Under the pieces are notes generated by a model. That model made no database searches. It was not told where the DNA came from and worked only from the letters and a program-made list of their open reading frames with translations. Positions 7,125-13,743 of a stretch of DNA of 14,422 nt are shown here, in pieces. Numbering within the stretch: the stretch's first letter is position 1; each line of letters begins with the position of its first letter. This DNA is from Hyphomicrobiales bacterium (lineage in GTDB: Bacteria > Pseudomonadota > Alphaproteobacteria > Rhizobiales > Devosiaceae). The stretch covers positions 1-14,422 of the forward strand of contig JAQGKB010000071.1 in the NCBI GenBank assembly GCA_028290345.1, written 5' to 3'. The position numbers and the translations under genes were made by a program.

Positions 7125-7418
7125 ATGATTTTGAAGCCGATTTTCTTTGCCGCACTGGCAGCGGTGGCTTTTTCCGCCCCCGCTTTGGCGGACGGGCCGC
7201 ATGGCTACTATCGCCACAACAACAATAACGGCGATGCCGTTGCCGCTGGCATATTCGGCCTCGCTGCCGGCGCCATCATTGCCGGCGCTGTCACCAACGC
7301 CAACCGCAACGGCGAGCGCGCGCACATCCAGGCCTGCCTCGATGCCTATCGGTCCTATGACGTGCGCAGCGATACTTATGCCAGCCGTGACGGTCGGCGG
7401 CGCTATTGCCGGCTGTAG
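7125..7418 (+). CDS. BA14K-family exported protein
   Basis: A 97-residue protein. The signal peptide MILKPIFFAALAAVAFSAPA ends with cleavage after ALA near residue 22. Then follow a His/Asn-rich stretch (GYYRHNNNNGD), a Gly/Ala-rich hydrophobic segment (AAGIFGLAAGAIIAGAV) that may be a transmembrane or glycine-zipper helix, and a C-terminal module CLDAYRSYDVRSDTYASRDG ending in RRRYC. That C-terminal pattern (C...YRSYD...TY...DG.RR.C) is the hallmark of the BA14K-like family of Brucella and relatives, linked to immunoreactivity and lectin-like binding. ATG 7125 is preferred over an in-frame TTG at 7095 because AAGGG lies eight bases before it and the signal peptide begins there. It is a single-gene unit, divergent from the sugar operon. 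Molecular function is unproven. Confidence 0.85.
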   Translation: MILKPIFFAALAAVAFSAPALADGPHGYYRHNNNNGDAVAAGIFGLAAGAIIAGAVTNANRNGERAHIQACLDAYRSYDVRSDTYASRDGRRRYCRL

Positions 7419-7429
7419 CACTGCCTTGA

Positions 7430-7451
7430 GCACGGGTGCCGACCCTTGTGC
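7430..7451. terminator. Weak hairpin between convergent genes
   Basis: GCACGGGT and ACCC-tt-GTGC can form an eight-pair stem with a two-base bulge, 12 nt after the BA14K stop and 19 nt before the dehydrogenase stop. There is no T-run, so intrinsic termination would be inefficient. Confidence 0.25.
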
Positions 7452-7469
7452 AGGGCCGGCGCAACTGCC

Positions 7470-8399
7470 CTAGATCACCCGGCCGACCAGCGGCCCGCCT
7501 GCGAAAAAGTTCAAGAGATTGTCGGTGCCCCGCTGCCGCGACGCAGCAATCGATTCGGCCGATCGCCCCGCCATGTGCGGCGTCAGCACCAGGTTCGGCG
7601 CGGTGCACAACACCTCGGGCACATCCGGCTCGCCCTCGAAGACATCGAGCGCCGCCCCGGCAATGGTGCCGCGCTGCAGGGCCTCGACCAGCGCCGCGGT
7701 ATCGACGATCGAGCCCCGTCCGACATTGACCAGATAGCCTTGGGGGCCGAGACGCTCCAGCACGTTAGCATCGACGAGGTGGTAGGTGGCTTCGCCGCCG
7801 GGCGCTGCGATCATCAGCACGTCGGATTGGGCGGCAAGCTCGGCGGCACTCGCGCAATACTGGAAGACGACGTCGGGCCGCGGCTTGCGATTGTGGTAGA
7901 AAACCGTGGTGTCGAAGCCCGCGACGCGGCGGGCATAGGCCATGCCGATCTCGCCGAGGCCGAGAATGCCGACACGCTTGCCGGTGAGCAGCGGCCTCTC
8001 GACCGCCGGCCAGCCGCCGGTGCGCACCGCCGCGTCACTGGCGGCAATGTTGCGCAACATGGCCAGGGTCAAGCCCATGGCGTGGTCGGCGACCGATGCG
8101 GCGTTGGTTCCCGATCCGGAGCTGACGGCGATGCCGCGCTCGGCCGCCGCCGCCAAATCGATGCTATCGACCCCGGCGCCCATGTTGTGGATCAGCTCCA
8201 GGCGCGGCAGGGTTTCCATGTCGGCGCGCGTCAGCTCGTTGGGGCCGCGGATGACGACCGCCCGCACCGTGGCGCGTACCGCCGGGGGGATTCCGGCAAA
8301 GTTCTCGTCGGAAGGCGCGTTGTGCACGACAAAATGCTCGGCGAGCAGGCTCAGGTAGTCATCTGCCAGTGGCATACGGATCAGCAGGTCAGGTTTCAT
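7470..8399 (-). CDS. D-isomer-specific 2-hydroxyacid dehydrogenase
   Basis: A 309-residue NAD(P)H-dependent oxidoreductase of the D-2-hydroxyacid dehydrogenase family (hydroxypyruvate/glyoxylate or 2-ketogluconate reductase type), interconverting a 2-keto acid and a D-2-hydroxy acid in the cytoplasm. The flexible N-terminal catalytic domain includes HNMGAGVDSID (71-81) and SVADHAMGL. The Rossmann domain has GLGEIG (147-152) with HNR after the second strand (170-171); the basic residue favours NADPH over NADH. The catalytic triad is complete: R228 in NVGRGS, E257 in DVFEGEP, H275 in LTPHMAG. ATG 8399 gives the standard family length; an upstream in-frame start at 8471 would add 24 residues without homology. 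The SD is poor. It appears monocistronic; substrate preference cannot be read from sequence alone. Confidence 0.92.
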   Translation of the reverse strand: MKPDLLIRMPLADDYLSLLAEHFVVHNAPSDENFAGIPPAVRATVRAVVIRGPNELTRADMETLPRLELIHNMGAGVDSIDLAAAAERGIAVSSGSGTNAASVADHAMGLTLAMLRNIAASDAAVRTGGWPAVERPLLTGKRVGILGLGEIGMAYARRVAGFDTTVFYHNRKPRPDVVFQYCASAAELAAQSDVLMIAAPGGEATYHLVDANVLERLGPQGYLVNVGRGSIVDTAALVEALQRGTIAGAALDVFEGEPDVPEVLCTAPNLVLTPHMAGRSAESIAASRQRGTDNLLNFFAGGPLVGRVI

Positions 8400-8442
8400 G
8401 GGATATCTGGGGTTGCGGTTAGGCCTCACGACGGCCAAGCCG

Positions 8443-8471
8443 TGCTTAGTCAGCCCCCACGGCAGCGTCAA
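8443..8471 (-). promoter_or_regulatory. Candidate promoter of the hydroxyacid dehydrogenase gene
   Basis: On the minus strand CTTGACG (TTGACG at 8466-8471) is followed 17 nt later by TAAGCA (8443-8448). The -35 matches five of six positions and the CTTGAC form favoured in alphaproteobacteria; the -10 is poor. It would give a leader of roughly 35 nt. Confidence 0.35.
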
Positions 8472-8480
8472 GCCGCCAGC

Positions 8481-8507
8481 GCCGGCCCCTCGCAGGGCCG
8501 GCTTTTT
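8481..8507 (+). terminator. Rho-independent terminator oriented on the plus strand
   Basis: GCCGGCCC (8481-8488), a six-base loop and GGGCCGGC (8495-8502) form a perfect 8-bp GC stem followed directly by TTTTT (8503-8507). This is a canonical intrinsic terminator for plus-strand transcription, yet both flanking genes are on the minus strand. Read on the minus strand the hairpin has only an A-run before it and no U-run after. Confidence 0.75.
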
Positions 8508-8521
8508 CGTAGGTCCGCCGC

Positions 8522-8740
8522 CTACCGGAACCGGTAGGTGAGCCGTCCCTTGCTGAGATCGTACGGCGTCATTTCACACAATACCTTGTCACCCGCCAGA
8601 ACCCGGATGCGGTTCTTGCGCAGGCGCCCGGCAGTGTGGGCGATGATTTCATGCTCGTTTTCCAGTTTTACCCGAAACGTCGCATTGGGAAGCAGTTCCG
8701 TCACCACGCCCGGAAATTCGAGCACGTCTTCCTTGGCCAT
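8522..8740 (-). CDS. infA: Translation initiation factor IF-1
   Basis: A 72-residue protein, exactly the family length, with the S1/OB-fold sequence of bacterial IF-1 almost end to end: MAKEDVLEFPGVV at the N-terminus, the ATFRVKLENEHEI strand, HTAGRLRKNRIRVLAGD, and MTPYDLSKGRLTYRFR at the end. IF-1 binds the A site of the 30S subunit during initiation. The ATG at 8740 has an excellent SD, AGGAG, five bases upstream. The usual alphaproteobacterial neighbours that I recall (maf and other infA-linked genes) are absent; the neighbours are a HAD protein upstream and a dehydrogenase downstream. Slight deviations from the common rhizobial sequence (for example VLCEMTPYDLSKGR) leave open whether this is the sole copy or a second one. 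Confidence 0.97.
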   Translation of the reverse strand: MAKEDVLEFPGVVTELLPNATFRVKLENEHEIIAHTAGRLRKNRIRVLAGDKVLCEMTPYDLSKGRLTYRFR

Positions 8741-8874
8741 TGAGGCTCCTGAGCAGCCCGGTCGACGGGCCGAACTGTCGGCGGGTCTCTTCCGGGTATG
8801 TTGAGATCATTTGGTCTTCGAGCGACCGGGTTGCCCCAGAGGCCGAAGAGCTACGACAGTATTTCGACAAGGCC

Positions 8875-8903
8875 AGTATAGTGAAGGCGCGCCGGTTTGG
8901 GAA
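8875..8903 (-). promoter_or_regulatory. infA: Candidate infA promoter
   Basis: On the minus strand TTCCCA (8898-8903) and TATACT (8875-8880) are spaced 17 nt apart, matching four and five of six positions. The leader to the infA ATG would be about 130 nt. It lies between the stop of the HAD gene and infA, so infA can probably be transcribed on its own. Confidence 0.35.
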
Positions 8904-8922
8904 GCGCTCCGGCCACGCTGCC

Positions 8923-9807
8923 CTAGTGCAGCGGCCCCCAGGCAAACCCCGGCATCAGCGTCAGCTCGAAAATGCCGTAGGATTCGCAAAGCCCCGTCAT
9001 CTGCGCGTGCCAGGCATCGATCTCCGCCGCCGTGTGCCCCGCGAGGCCCCCGGCGCCGCTGCCGACGAGGATCGGCTCGATCCCCATCCCCCGTGCCCCG
9101 AACACATCAGCCGGAAACTGGTCGCCGATCGACCCGATCCGGTTGGTTTCGGCCGGATAGAGGATATTGAGGCAGCGGGCATAGAGCCGGCCCGACGGCT
9201 TGCCATACAGCAGCACCTCGCCGCCTTGCGCGCGATAAAGGCTGAGCACGGTGGCAAAGCCCGGCGGCAGTTCCCCGCGCGGCGCCAGCGCCCGCACATC
9301 GGCCTTCGCGGCATAGAGCGGCAGCCGTCGCTGCGCCGCCTCGGGCAGCCAATGCAGGCTTTCCGGATTCTCGATCTCGGCGCCGGTCAGCGTCAGAAGG
9401 ATGACTGCGTCGGCCTCGGCAATGCCGGCGACCCGCGGCAGCCGCCCCTGGTCGAACAGCGCCGTCTCCTCCGGGCTCGCCACCACGAAGTAGCGGCGGC
9501 TCGCGTCGGCCACGCCCAGCGATTGCGCTACCAGCGCCTGCTGCATCAGCTGGCCGGTGCTCAGGAGCCGGTCGTAAAGCTCAGGCGCCACCCCCAACGC
9601 CGCGAGGCGATCGATGTGAAACTGATCGTTCCTGCTCGATGCGGCGAGGATGACGGTGCGGACCTCCGCTGATTTCAGGCGTTGAAGTGCGTCGAGGGCG
9701 CCGGGATAGAGAGCGTCATGGCCGATAATGCTCCCCTCATCGATGATCAGGCCGTCGAAGCGGTCGATGATCGCAGAAAGGCCGGAGACAGGAACGATTG
9801 CGCGCAT
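8923..9807 (-). CDS. HAD-superfamily class IIA (NagD-like) protein with altered motif I
   Basis: A 294-residue protein matching the subclass IIA HAD layout (TIGR01459-like, typical of alphaproteobacteria). Motif I region LIIDEGSIIGHDALYPGA begins near residue 20, with presumed nucleophile D23. Motif II is LAASSRN (54-60), motif III lysine K203 in YGKPSGRLY, and motif IV GDQFPAD (228-234) followed by GIEPILVGSG. The C2 cap lies between motifs II and III. In classical HAD phosphatases motif I is DxD; here the second Asp is replaced (D-E-G), as it is also atypical in this subgroup (DVWG in relatives), so phosphatase activity is uncertain. ATG 9807 has a good SD, AAAGGA, six bases away. The substrate is unknown; sugar phosphate or nucleotide is only a family-level guess. 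Confidence 0.8.
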   Translation of the reverse strand: MRAIVPVSGLSAIIDRFDGLIIDEGSIIGHDALYPGALDALQRLKSAEVRTVILAASSRNDQFHIDRLAALGVAPELYDRLLSTGQLMQQALVAQSLGVADASRRYFVVASPEETALFDQGRLPRVAGIAEADAVILLTLTGAEIENPESLHWLPEAAQRRLPLYAAKADVRALAPRGELPPGFATVLSLYRAQGGEVLLYGKPSGRLYARCLNILYPAETNRIGSIGDQFPADVFGARGMGIEPILVGSGAGGLAGHTAAEIDAWHAQMTGLCESYGIFELTLMPGFAWGPLH

Positions 9808-9995
9808 GCAAATCCTTTGGAAAATTCGTGATGGACCGCGGCAGGAGAGGCAAGGTCCATTGCAGCTCGAGCCGAGGCTGGTGCAGGTACGGCCTTCCCT
9901 ATGGCCGATAATGGGATGCTACGCTCCAAGCTATAGCAGGCGTCGTGCGGTCTGGCGACCGCGGCCGATGACCTCGGCGTCGGTAATGTTTTGGC

Positions 9996-10025
9996 GGCAG
10001 CCCCCAAATGGGGGGTGTGGCTGCC
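9996..10025. repeat. Stem-loop with C5/G5 arms
   Basis: GGCAGCCCCC (9996-10005), loop AAAT, then GGGGG (10010-10014), a six-base bulge and CTGCC (10021-10025). It can form a ten-pair stem with one internal bulge, or alternatively GGCAGCC/GGCTGCC outside a CCC-AAAT-GGG hairpin. No T-run follows on either strand, so it is more likely regulatory or a repeat remnant than a terminator. Confidence 0.5.
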
Positions 10026-10051
10026 ACGCCCAAGCGCATACTGCGTCCCAG

Positions 10052-10091
10052 CGTCAAAGACCAAGCGGACGGAACGTTCCGCCGTCAAAGA
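10052..10091. promoter_or_regulatory. 12-bp palindrome flanked by 9-bp direct repeats (candidate operator)
   Basis: The perfect dyad CGGAACGTTCCG (10070-10081) lies between two identical copies of CGTCAAAGA (10052-10060 and 10083-10091), whose starts are 31 nt, about three helical turns, apart. The cluster is 84-123 nt upstream of the plus-strand secreted-protein gene. The geometry suits a dimeric regulator, but no regulator can be named. Confidence 0.4.
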
Positions 10092-10174
10092 TATGAATCC
10101 AATTGTCCTGCAGGCCTGATGTTGTGACAAGCATTCGCTTGCTCGCAGCTCCAACCATATCAAGGAGATTTTCG

Positions 10175-10465
10175 ATGACAAAGACGATGTCGTTTGTTGT
10201 TGCTGCTGCAATTGGGCTGTGCGGAGCGTCGTTCTTGACGCTGCCCGCACTGGCGCAGCCGGTCTTCTGCAGTGGCCCCTCCAGCGATACGCTGGACCCG
10301 ATCAACGAGGACGCCGGCCACTTCGCCATCCGCCTCCGCGACGCCGGCATCAGCGCCTCGGGCGTGGAAAGCTTCGGCGGCTGCATCCGCGCCTACGTCA
10401 CTGGCTCGGACGGGACCACGCAGATGGTTTATTTCGACCCCGAGACGCTGCAGCGGCTGCAGTGA
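10175..10465 (+). CDS. Small exported PepSY-like protein
   Basis: A 96-residue protein. The signal peptide MTKTMSFVVAAAIGLCGASF is followed by LTLPALAQ, with cleavage after ALA near residue 27. The mature part is about 69 residues, with two cysteines (PVFCSG and FGGCIR) that may form a disulfide. It includes INEDAGHFAIRLRDAGI and ends with GCIRAYVTGSDGTTQMVYFD followed by PETLQRLQ. This alpha-helix then beta-hairpin pattern with a terminal DP-x-T resembles a single PepSY-like or related periplasmic domain; the assignment is by eye and weak. ATG 10175 is chosen over an in-frame upstream start at 10103 because AAGGAG lies seven bases before it and the signal peptide begins there. It is monocistronic, convergent with the peptide-transporter operon. 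Function is unknown. Confidence 0.75.
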   Translation: MTKTMSFVVAAAIGLCGASFLTLPALAQPVFCSGPSSDTLDPINEDAGHFAIRLRDAGISASGVESFGGCIRAYVTGSDGTTQMVYFDPETLQRLQ

Positions 10466-10475
10466 CGGTGACGTC

Positions 10476-10510
10476 AACAAAGCAGCCGGCCCCTGACGAG
10501 AGCCGGCTGC
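10476..10510 (-). terminator. Rho-independent terminator of the peptide ABC operon
   Basis: GCAGCCGGC (10482-10490) and GCCGGCTGC (10502-10510) form a perfect 9-bp stem with an 11-base loop. On the minus strand it is followed by TTTGTT (10476-10481), and it begins 25 nt after the binding-protein stop. It lies between convergent genes, so the hairpin may also slow plus-strand transcripts, although no T-run follows in that direction. Confidence 0.7.
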
Positions 10511-10534
10511 GCGCGCTGAAAACGCCGGCGATGG

Positions 10535-12097
10535 CTACTTGGTGAAGCCAAGATTCTCGATATGGAGGCTGAGCGTCGGGGTGATGGTGGACCCGGCGAC
10601 GTTCTTGTTCATCAAATAGTTCAGCGTCTCGTAGTGGGTGAAGACCAGCGGGGCGTCGCTGCTGGTTGTGGTGCGGATCTGCTTGTAGAGGTCCTTGCGC
10701 TCGGCGTCGTTGGCGCTTGCGGCGGCCTTTTCGATCAGGGCATCGACCGCCGGGTTCGAGTAGCCGGTGGTGTTGATCGGGCCACCGGATTTGATCACCA
10801 GCGAATAGAAGTTATCCGGATCGATGGTGCGCTCCTGGTACGCACTGGTGATCTGGAAATTGCCGGCGACGAATGCGTCGTACCAAACGGATACGTCGAC
10901 CGCCTTGATGGTCATGTCGATGCCGATCTGCTTCAGCTCATCCCGCACCACCTGGCCGGTCTTCAGCAGCTCCGGGTATTGCGATAGCCCCAAGTACTCG
11001 ATGGTGAGCCCCTTCGGAAATCCGGCGTCGGCCAAGAGTTGCTTGGCCTTGGCGATATCGGGTGTCGCGCCGAAGACCCCCGACGGGTCGTACCAGCTCG
11101 AGCCGGTCGGCACTTCCTCGAGGCCGAGTTCGCCGGTGCCGAGATAGGCGACATCGCGGATGTCGGAACGGTTGATCGCCAGCGCGATCGCCTGGCGCAC
11201 CTTGGCATTGTCGAACGGTGGCTTCTTGGTATTGAGCGCCAGGAAGTCCGGAATGCCGGCGACGGGGCTCGTGACATAGGTGAAGCGCGGATCGGTCTTC
11301 AGCGTCGGAACCTGCTGCAGCGGCACGGCATCCGCCCAGTCGAGTTCGCCGGCAGAGAGGGAATCGATGCGGCTCTGGTCGACCGGCAGGAATTTAAACG
11401 TGACCGAGTCGAGGTGCGGCAGGCCTGCCTTGAAGTAGGTGGGGTTCTTCTTGAGCGTGATGTGGTCGCCCTGCACCCATTCAACGAAGGCGAAGGGACC
11501 AGTTCCGACCGGATTGCGCGCCGGATCACCGCTCTCGATCGCCTTCTGGTTCACGATTTCGCCATTGGTGGCGAGGTTGGTGAGGAAGGGGCCGAACGGC
11601 GATTTCAGGTGGAACACGGCGACTGTCGGGTCTGTCGCATCGATCGATTCGATCTGCGAATAGAGCCCTGCATAGCCGCTTGCCGTCTTGGGATTGAGGA
11701 TGCGCTCGAACGTATATTTCACATCGGCAGAGGTGAATTTTTCGCCGTTCTGGAAGCTGGCGTTAGGGACCAGGTTGAACGTCCACGTCGTGGGGTTGGT
11801 CTGCGTCCACTTCGTCGCGAGGTCCGGCACGAACTTGCCGGTCGCATCCATGTCGATCAGCTTGCTGAAAATGCCCTCATAGACCTGGGCACCGGTGTAG
11901 ATCGACGACGTCGCCGGATCGAGAACGTCGGGCTCGCCGGTGAGGGCGGCGCGCAGGTCGCCGCCATCCTTGATAGCCGCCGTTTCCGCGGCGCTGGCGG
12001 AGGCTGCGAGGAACAGCCCCATCGAAATCGCGGCGAGGGCAAGAGTGATCCGCTTGGCACCGGTATGGCGCTTCGGGCCGTGCTGTGTGGAGTGCAT
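10535..12097 (-). CDS. ABC transporter substrate-binding protein, peptide/opine type (SBP_bac_5)
   Basis: A 520-residue periplasmic binding protein of the DppA/OppA family. It has a long positively charged n-region (MHSTQHGPKRHTGAKR), a hydrophobic core LALAAISMGLFLAAS and cleavage near residue 37. Family features are GGDLRAALTGEPDVLDPATS at the mature N-terminus, YEGIFSKLIDMD, WTFNLVPNASFQNGEKFTSADV with its continuation KYTFERI, GTGPFAFVEW, and PPFDNAKVRQAIALAINR. ATG 12097 is chosen because it starts the signal peptide and follows a purine-rich SD (AAGGAAGAAGAG); the frame extends further upstream but without homology. It is the last gene of the operon, 31 nt after the hydrolase, whereas the binding protein is usually first. 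Ligands in this family range from peptides to opines, nickel and glycosides, so the substrate is open. Confidence 0.94.
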   Translation of the reverse strand: MHSTQHGPKRHTGAKRITLALAAISMGLFLAASASAAETAAIKDGGDLRAALTGEPDVLDPATSSIYTGAQVYEGIFSKLIDMDATGKFVPDLATKWTQTNPTTWTFNLVPNASFQNGEKFTSADVKYTFERILNPKTASGYAGLYSQIESIDATDPTVAVFHLKSPFGPFLTNLATNGEIVNQKAIESGDPARNPVGTGPFAFVEWVQGDHITLKKNPTYFKAGLPHLDSVTFKFLPVDQSRIDSLSAGELDWADAVPLQQVPTLKTDPRFTYVTSPVAGIPDFLALNTKKPPFDNAKVRQAIALAINRSDIRDVAYLGTGELGLEEVPTGSSWYDPSGVFGATPDIAKAKQLLADAGFPKGLTIEYLGLSQYPELLKTGQVVRDELKQIGIDMTIKAVDVSVWYDAFVAGNFQITSAYQERTIDPDNFYSLVIKSGGPINTTGYSNPAVDALIEKAAASANDAERKDLYKQIRTTTSSDAPLVFTHYETLNYLMNKNVAGSTITPTLSLHIENLGFTK

Positions 12098-12128
12098 AGA
12101 ACTCTTCTTCCTTGGCTGAGGGGTGGGT

Positions 12129-12935
12129 CTAGCGGGAGATGCTGCGGACGAAATCGATGAAGGCGGTGTTGAACGGGTCTGGGCTCTCCCACAGGCAGGC
12201 ATGCCCGCCTGCAACGGTTTTCCATTGCGAACCGGGGATTGCTGCCTGCAGTTTCTGCGACAGGCGCACGGGAATGAGGATGTCTTCCTCGCCTGCCAAA
12301 ACCAGGGTCGGAACGGTAACCTTCGCCATCCGCTCGAGCGCATCGTGGTCCTGGATCACGGCCAACTGCGCGAGATAGGTCTCGACCGACATGTCGAGCG
12401 ACGCCATCGCCGCGGCGAACTCGGCCGCATCGGCCGGCCGCTCTTCGAAGAACGGCCCGGTGAACGCCCAGAGGGAGACGTCGCGCATTACGAAGGGCAC
12501 GTCGATCCGCTTGGCGAGATCGGCCCACATTGCGAACATGGTCTGGCAGAAGGCGTCGGCCTTGCCATAGGTGCAGGCGAGGGTCAGCGACTTGAGGTCG
12601 CTGCCATAGGCGATCGCGTATTCCTCCGCGATCATGCCGCCCATGGAGACGCCCATCAGGTGGAAGCCGCTGAGGCCCAAGTGATCGACCAGCGCTTTGG
12701 CGTCATCGGCGAGCAGTTTCGAGCTATAGGGCCCGGCGGGCTTGTCGGTGTGGCCGATGCCGCGATTGTCGAAGCGCAGGACGCGGTAGCCCGCCTCCAC
12801 CAGAGCCGGGACTTGGAAACCCCACGACAGCAGATCATCGGCGAGACCGTTGATCAGGACGATGGTGCCGTTGCCGGTGTCTTCCCCATCGATCTGATAG
12901 TTGATGGTAATTCCGTTGACATGTGCTTTTGGCAA
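12129..12935 (-). CDS. Alpha/beta-fold hydrolase embedded in peptide ABC operon (TTG start)
   Basis: A 268-residue alpha/beta hydrolase of the 3-oxoadipate enol-lactonase/esterase group. The nucleophile elbow is GVSMGG (S97). The acid is D218 in GEEDILIP and the general base H245 in GGHACLWE, so the triad is complete. FDNRGIGHTDKP (55-66) is the typical region after strand 4. The oxyanion-loop His-Gly is replaced by Asn-Gly (INGLADD). There is no signal peptide, so it is cytoplasmic. The start is TTG at 12935, supported by AAGGGAG six bases upstream and by homology beginning at once. It lies 25 nt after the DppF-like gene and 31 nt before the binding-protein gene, so it is an operon member and may hydrolyse the imported compound (ester, lactone or amide); that link is inference. 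Confidence 0.88.
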   Translation of the reverse strand: MPKAHVNGITINYQIDGEDTGNGTIVLINGLADDLLSWGFQVPALVEAGYRVLRFDNRGIGHTDKPAGPYSSKLLADDAKALVDHLGLSGFHLMGVSMGGMIAEEYAIAYGSDLKSLTLACTYGKADAFCQTMFAMWADLAKRIDVPFVMRDVSLWAFTGPFFEERPADAAEFAAAMASLDMSVETYLAQLAVIQDHDALERMAKVTVPTLVLAGEEDILIPVRLSQKLQAAIPGSQWKTVAGGHACLWESPDPFNTAFIDFVRSISR

Positions 12936-12960
12936 GAGAGTCTCCCTTCATGCGAACGGG

Positions 12961-13743
12961 TTAGCGAGGGCGGGGAACGGCGGCGAGCAGGGTGCGCGTG
13001 TATTGGTGCTGCGGGCGCTGCATCACCTGGTCCGTATCGCCGGTCTCGACGATCGCGCCGCGGAACAGCACCGCGACGTCATGGCTTACATGCTCGACGA
13101 CGCCGAGATCGTGGGTGATGAAGATCGATGCGACGCGCAGATCCTGCTGCAGATCGAGCAAGAGGTTCAGGATCTGCGCCTGCACGCTCATGTCGAGGGC
13201 GCTGACCGGTTCGTCGGCGATGATCAGTTCGGGCTCGCTGGCCAGCGCCGCCGCGATCCCGACGCGCTGGCGCTGTCCGCCCGAGAGGTTGGTCGGCAGC
13301 CGGCTGGCGAGCGCGGGATTGAGGCCGACGCGATCGAAGAGGTCGAGCACGCGCCGGTCGCGGTCGGCGGGGGTGCCGATACGGAAGCAATCCAGCGATT
13401 CACGCACGCTGCGCCCGACCGGCCAGCGCGGATCGAGGCTCCCATAGGGGTCCTGGAACACCGGCTGCACCCGGCGACGGAAGTCCGACAACGCCCGCCC
13501 GGAGAGCCCCTGCACTTCGACGCCGTCGAAGACGACCTGACCGCTGTCCGGCTTGGTGAGGCCAAGAATGCACCGGCCAAGCGTGCTCTTGCCGCTGCCC
13601 GATTCGCCCACGAGGCCCAGGGTGCGGCCGCGCTGAACTGTCAGCGAGACGTCGTTGACGGCGGAAACCCGGCGGCGATTCCACAGCGGGCCGCCCAGGG
13701 CAAAACTCTTGCTGAGGTTTTCGACGCGCAGCAGGTCAGCCAT
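12961..13743 (-). CDS. Peptide ABC transporter ATP-binding protein, DppF/OppF type
   Basis: A 260-residue ATPase. Walker A is GESGSGKS (46-53), Q-loop in VFQDPYGSLDP (Q97), signature LSGGQ (153-157), Walker B LIIADEP (173-179) with SALDMSVQAQ, and H-loop H211. The C-terminus has the oligopeptide-type QHQYTRTLLAAVPRPR tail. It is shorter than classical DppF (about 320-330 residues) because the C-terminal extension is cut short, as in many rhizobial members. ATG 13743 is chosen by homology (MADLLRVENLSKSF) and by GAGG seven bases upstream; the frame extends to 13797 without homology. It overlaps the end of the DppD-like gene by 8 nt, implying translational coupling and heterodimeric ATPases. 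Confidence 0.93.
   Translation of the reverse strand: MADLLRVENLSKSFALGGPLWNRRRVSAVNDVSLTVQRGRTLGLVGESGSGKSTLGRCILGLTKPDSGQVVFDGVEVQGLSGRALSDFRRRVQPVFQDPYGSLDPRWPVGRSVRESLDCFRIGTPADRDRRVLDLFDRVGLNPALASRLPTNLSGGQRQRVGIAAALASEPELIIADEPVSALDMSVQAQILNLLLDLQQDLRVASIFITHDLGVVEHVSHDVAVLFRGAIVETGDTDQVMQRPQHQYTRTLLAAVPRPR

Larger units (their letters stand above)
9808..10174. other. Divergent intergenic region with hairpin and palindrome cluster
   Basis: These 367 bases between the divergent HAD and PepSY-like genes contain no credible gene. About 9808-9990 shows nothing specific beyond the HAD ribosome-binding site. The part nearer the plus-strand gene holds the stem-loop at 9996-10025 and the palindrome with direct repeats at 10052-10091. 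No clear -35/-10 pair was found for either gene. Confidence 0.5.

Noticed and set aside
9718..9913. 13-nt direct repeat ATGGCCGATAATG at 9718-9730 and 9901-9913
   Set aside because: One pair of identical 13-mers is expected by chance in a window of this size; no flanking similarity.
9747..10250. A 167-codon minus-strand ORF upstream of the HAD gene
   Set aside because: It overlaps the HAD start and the antisense of the exported protein, has no SD or domain pattern, and covers the regulatory repeats.
12098..12343. Upstream extension of the peptide-binding protein frame to 12343
   Set aside because: It overlaps the hydrolase gene in another frame, is Arg/Ser/Pro-rich without homology, and the signal peptide with SD starts at 12097.
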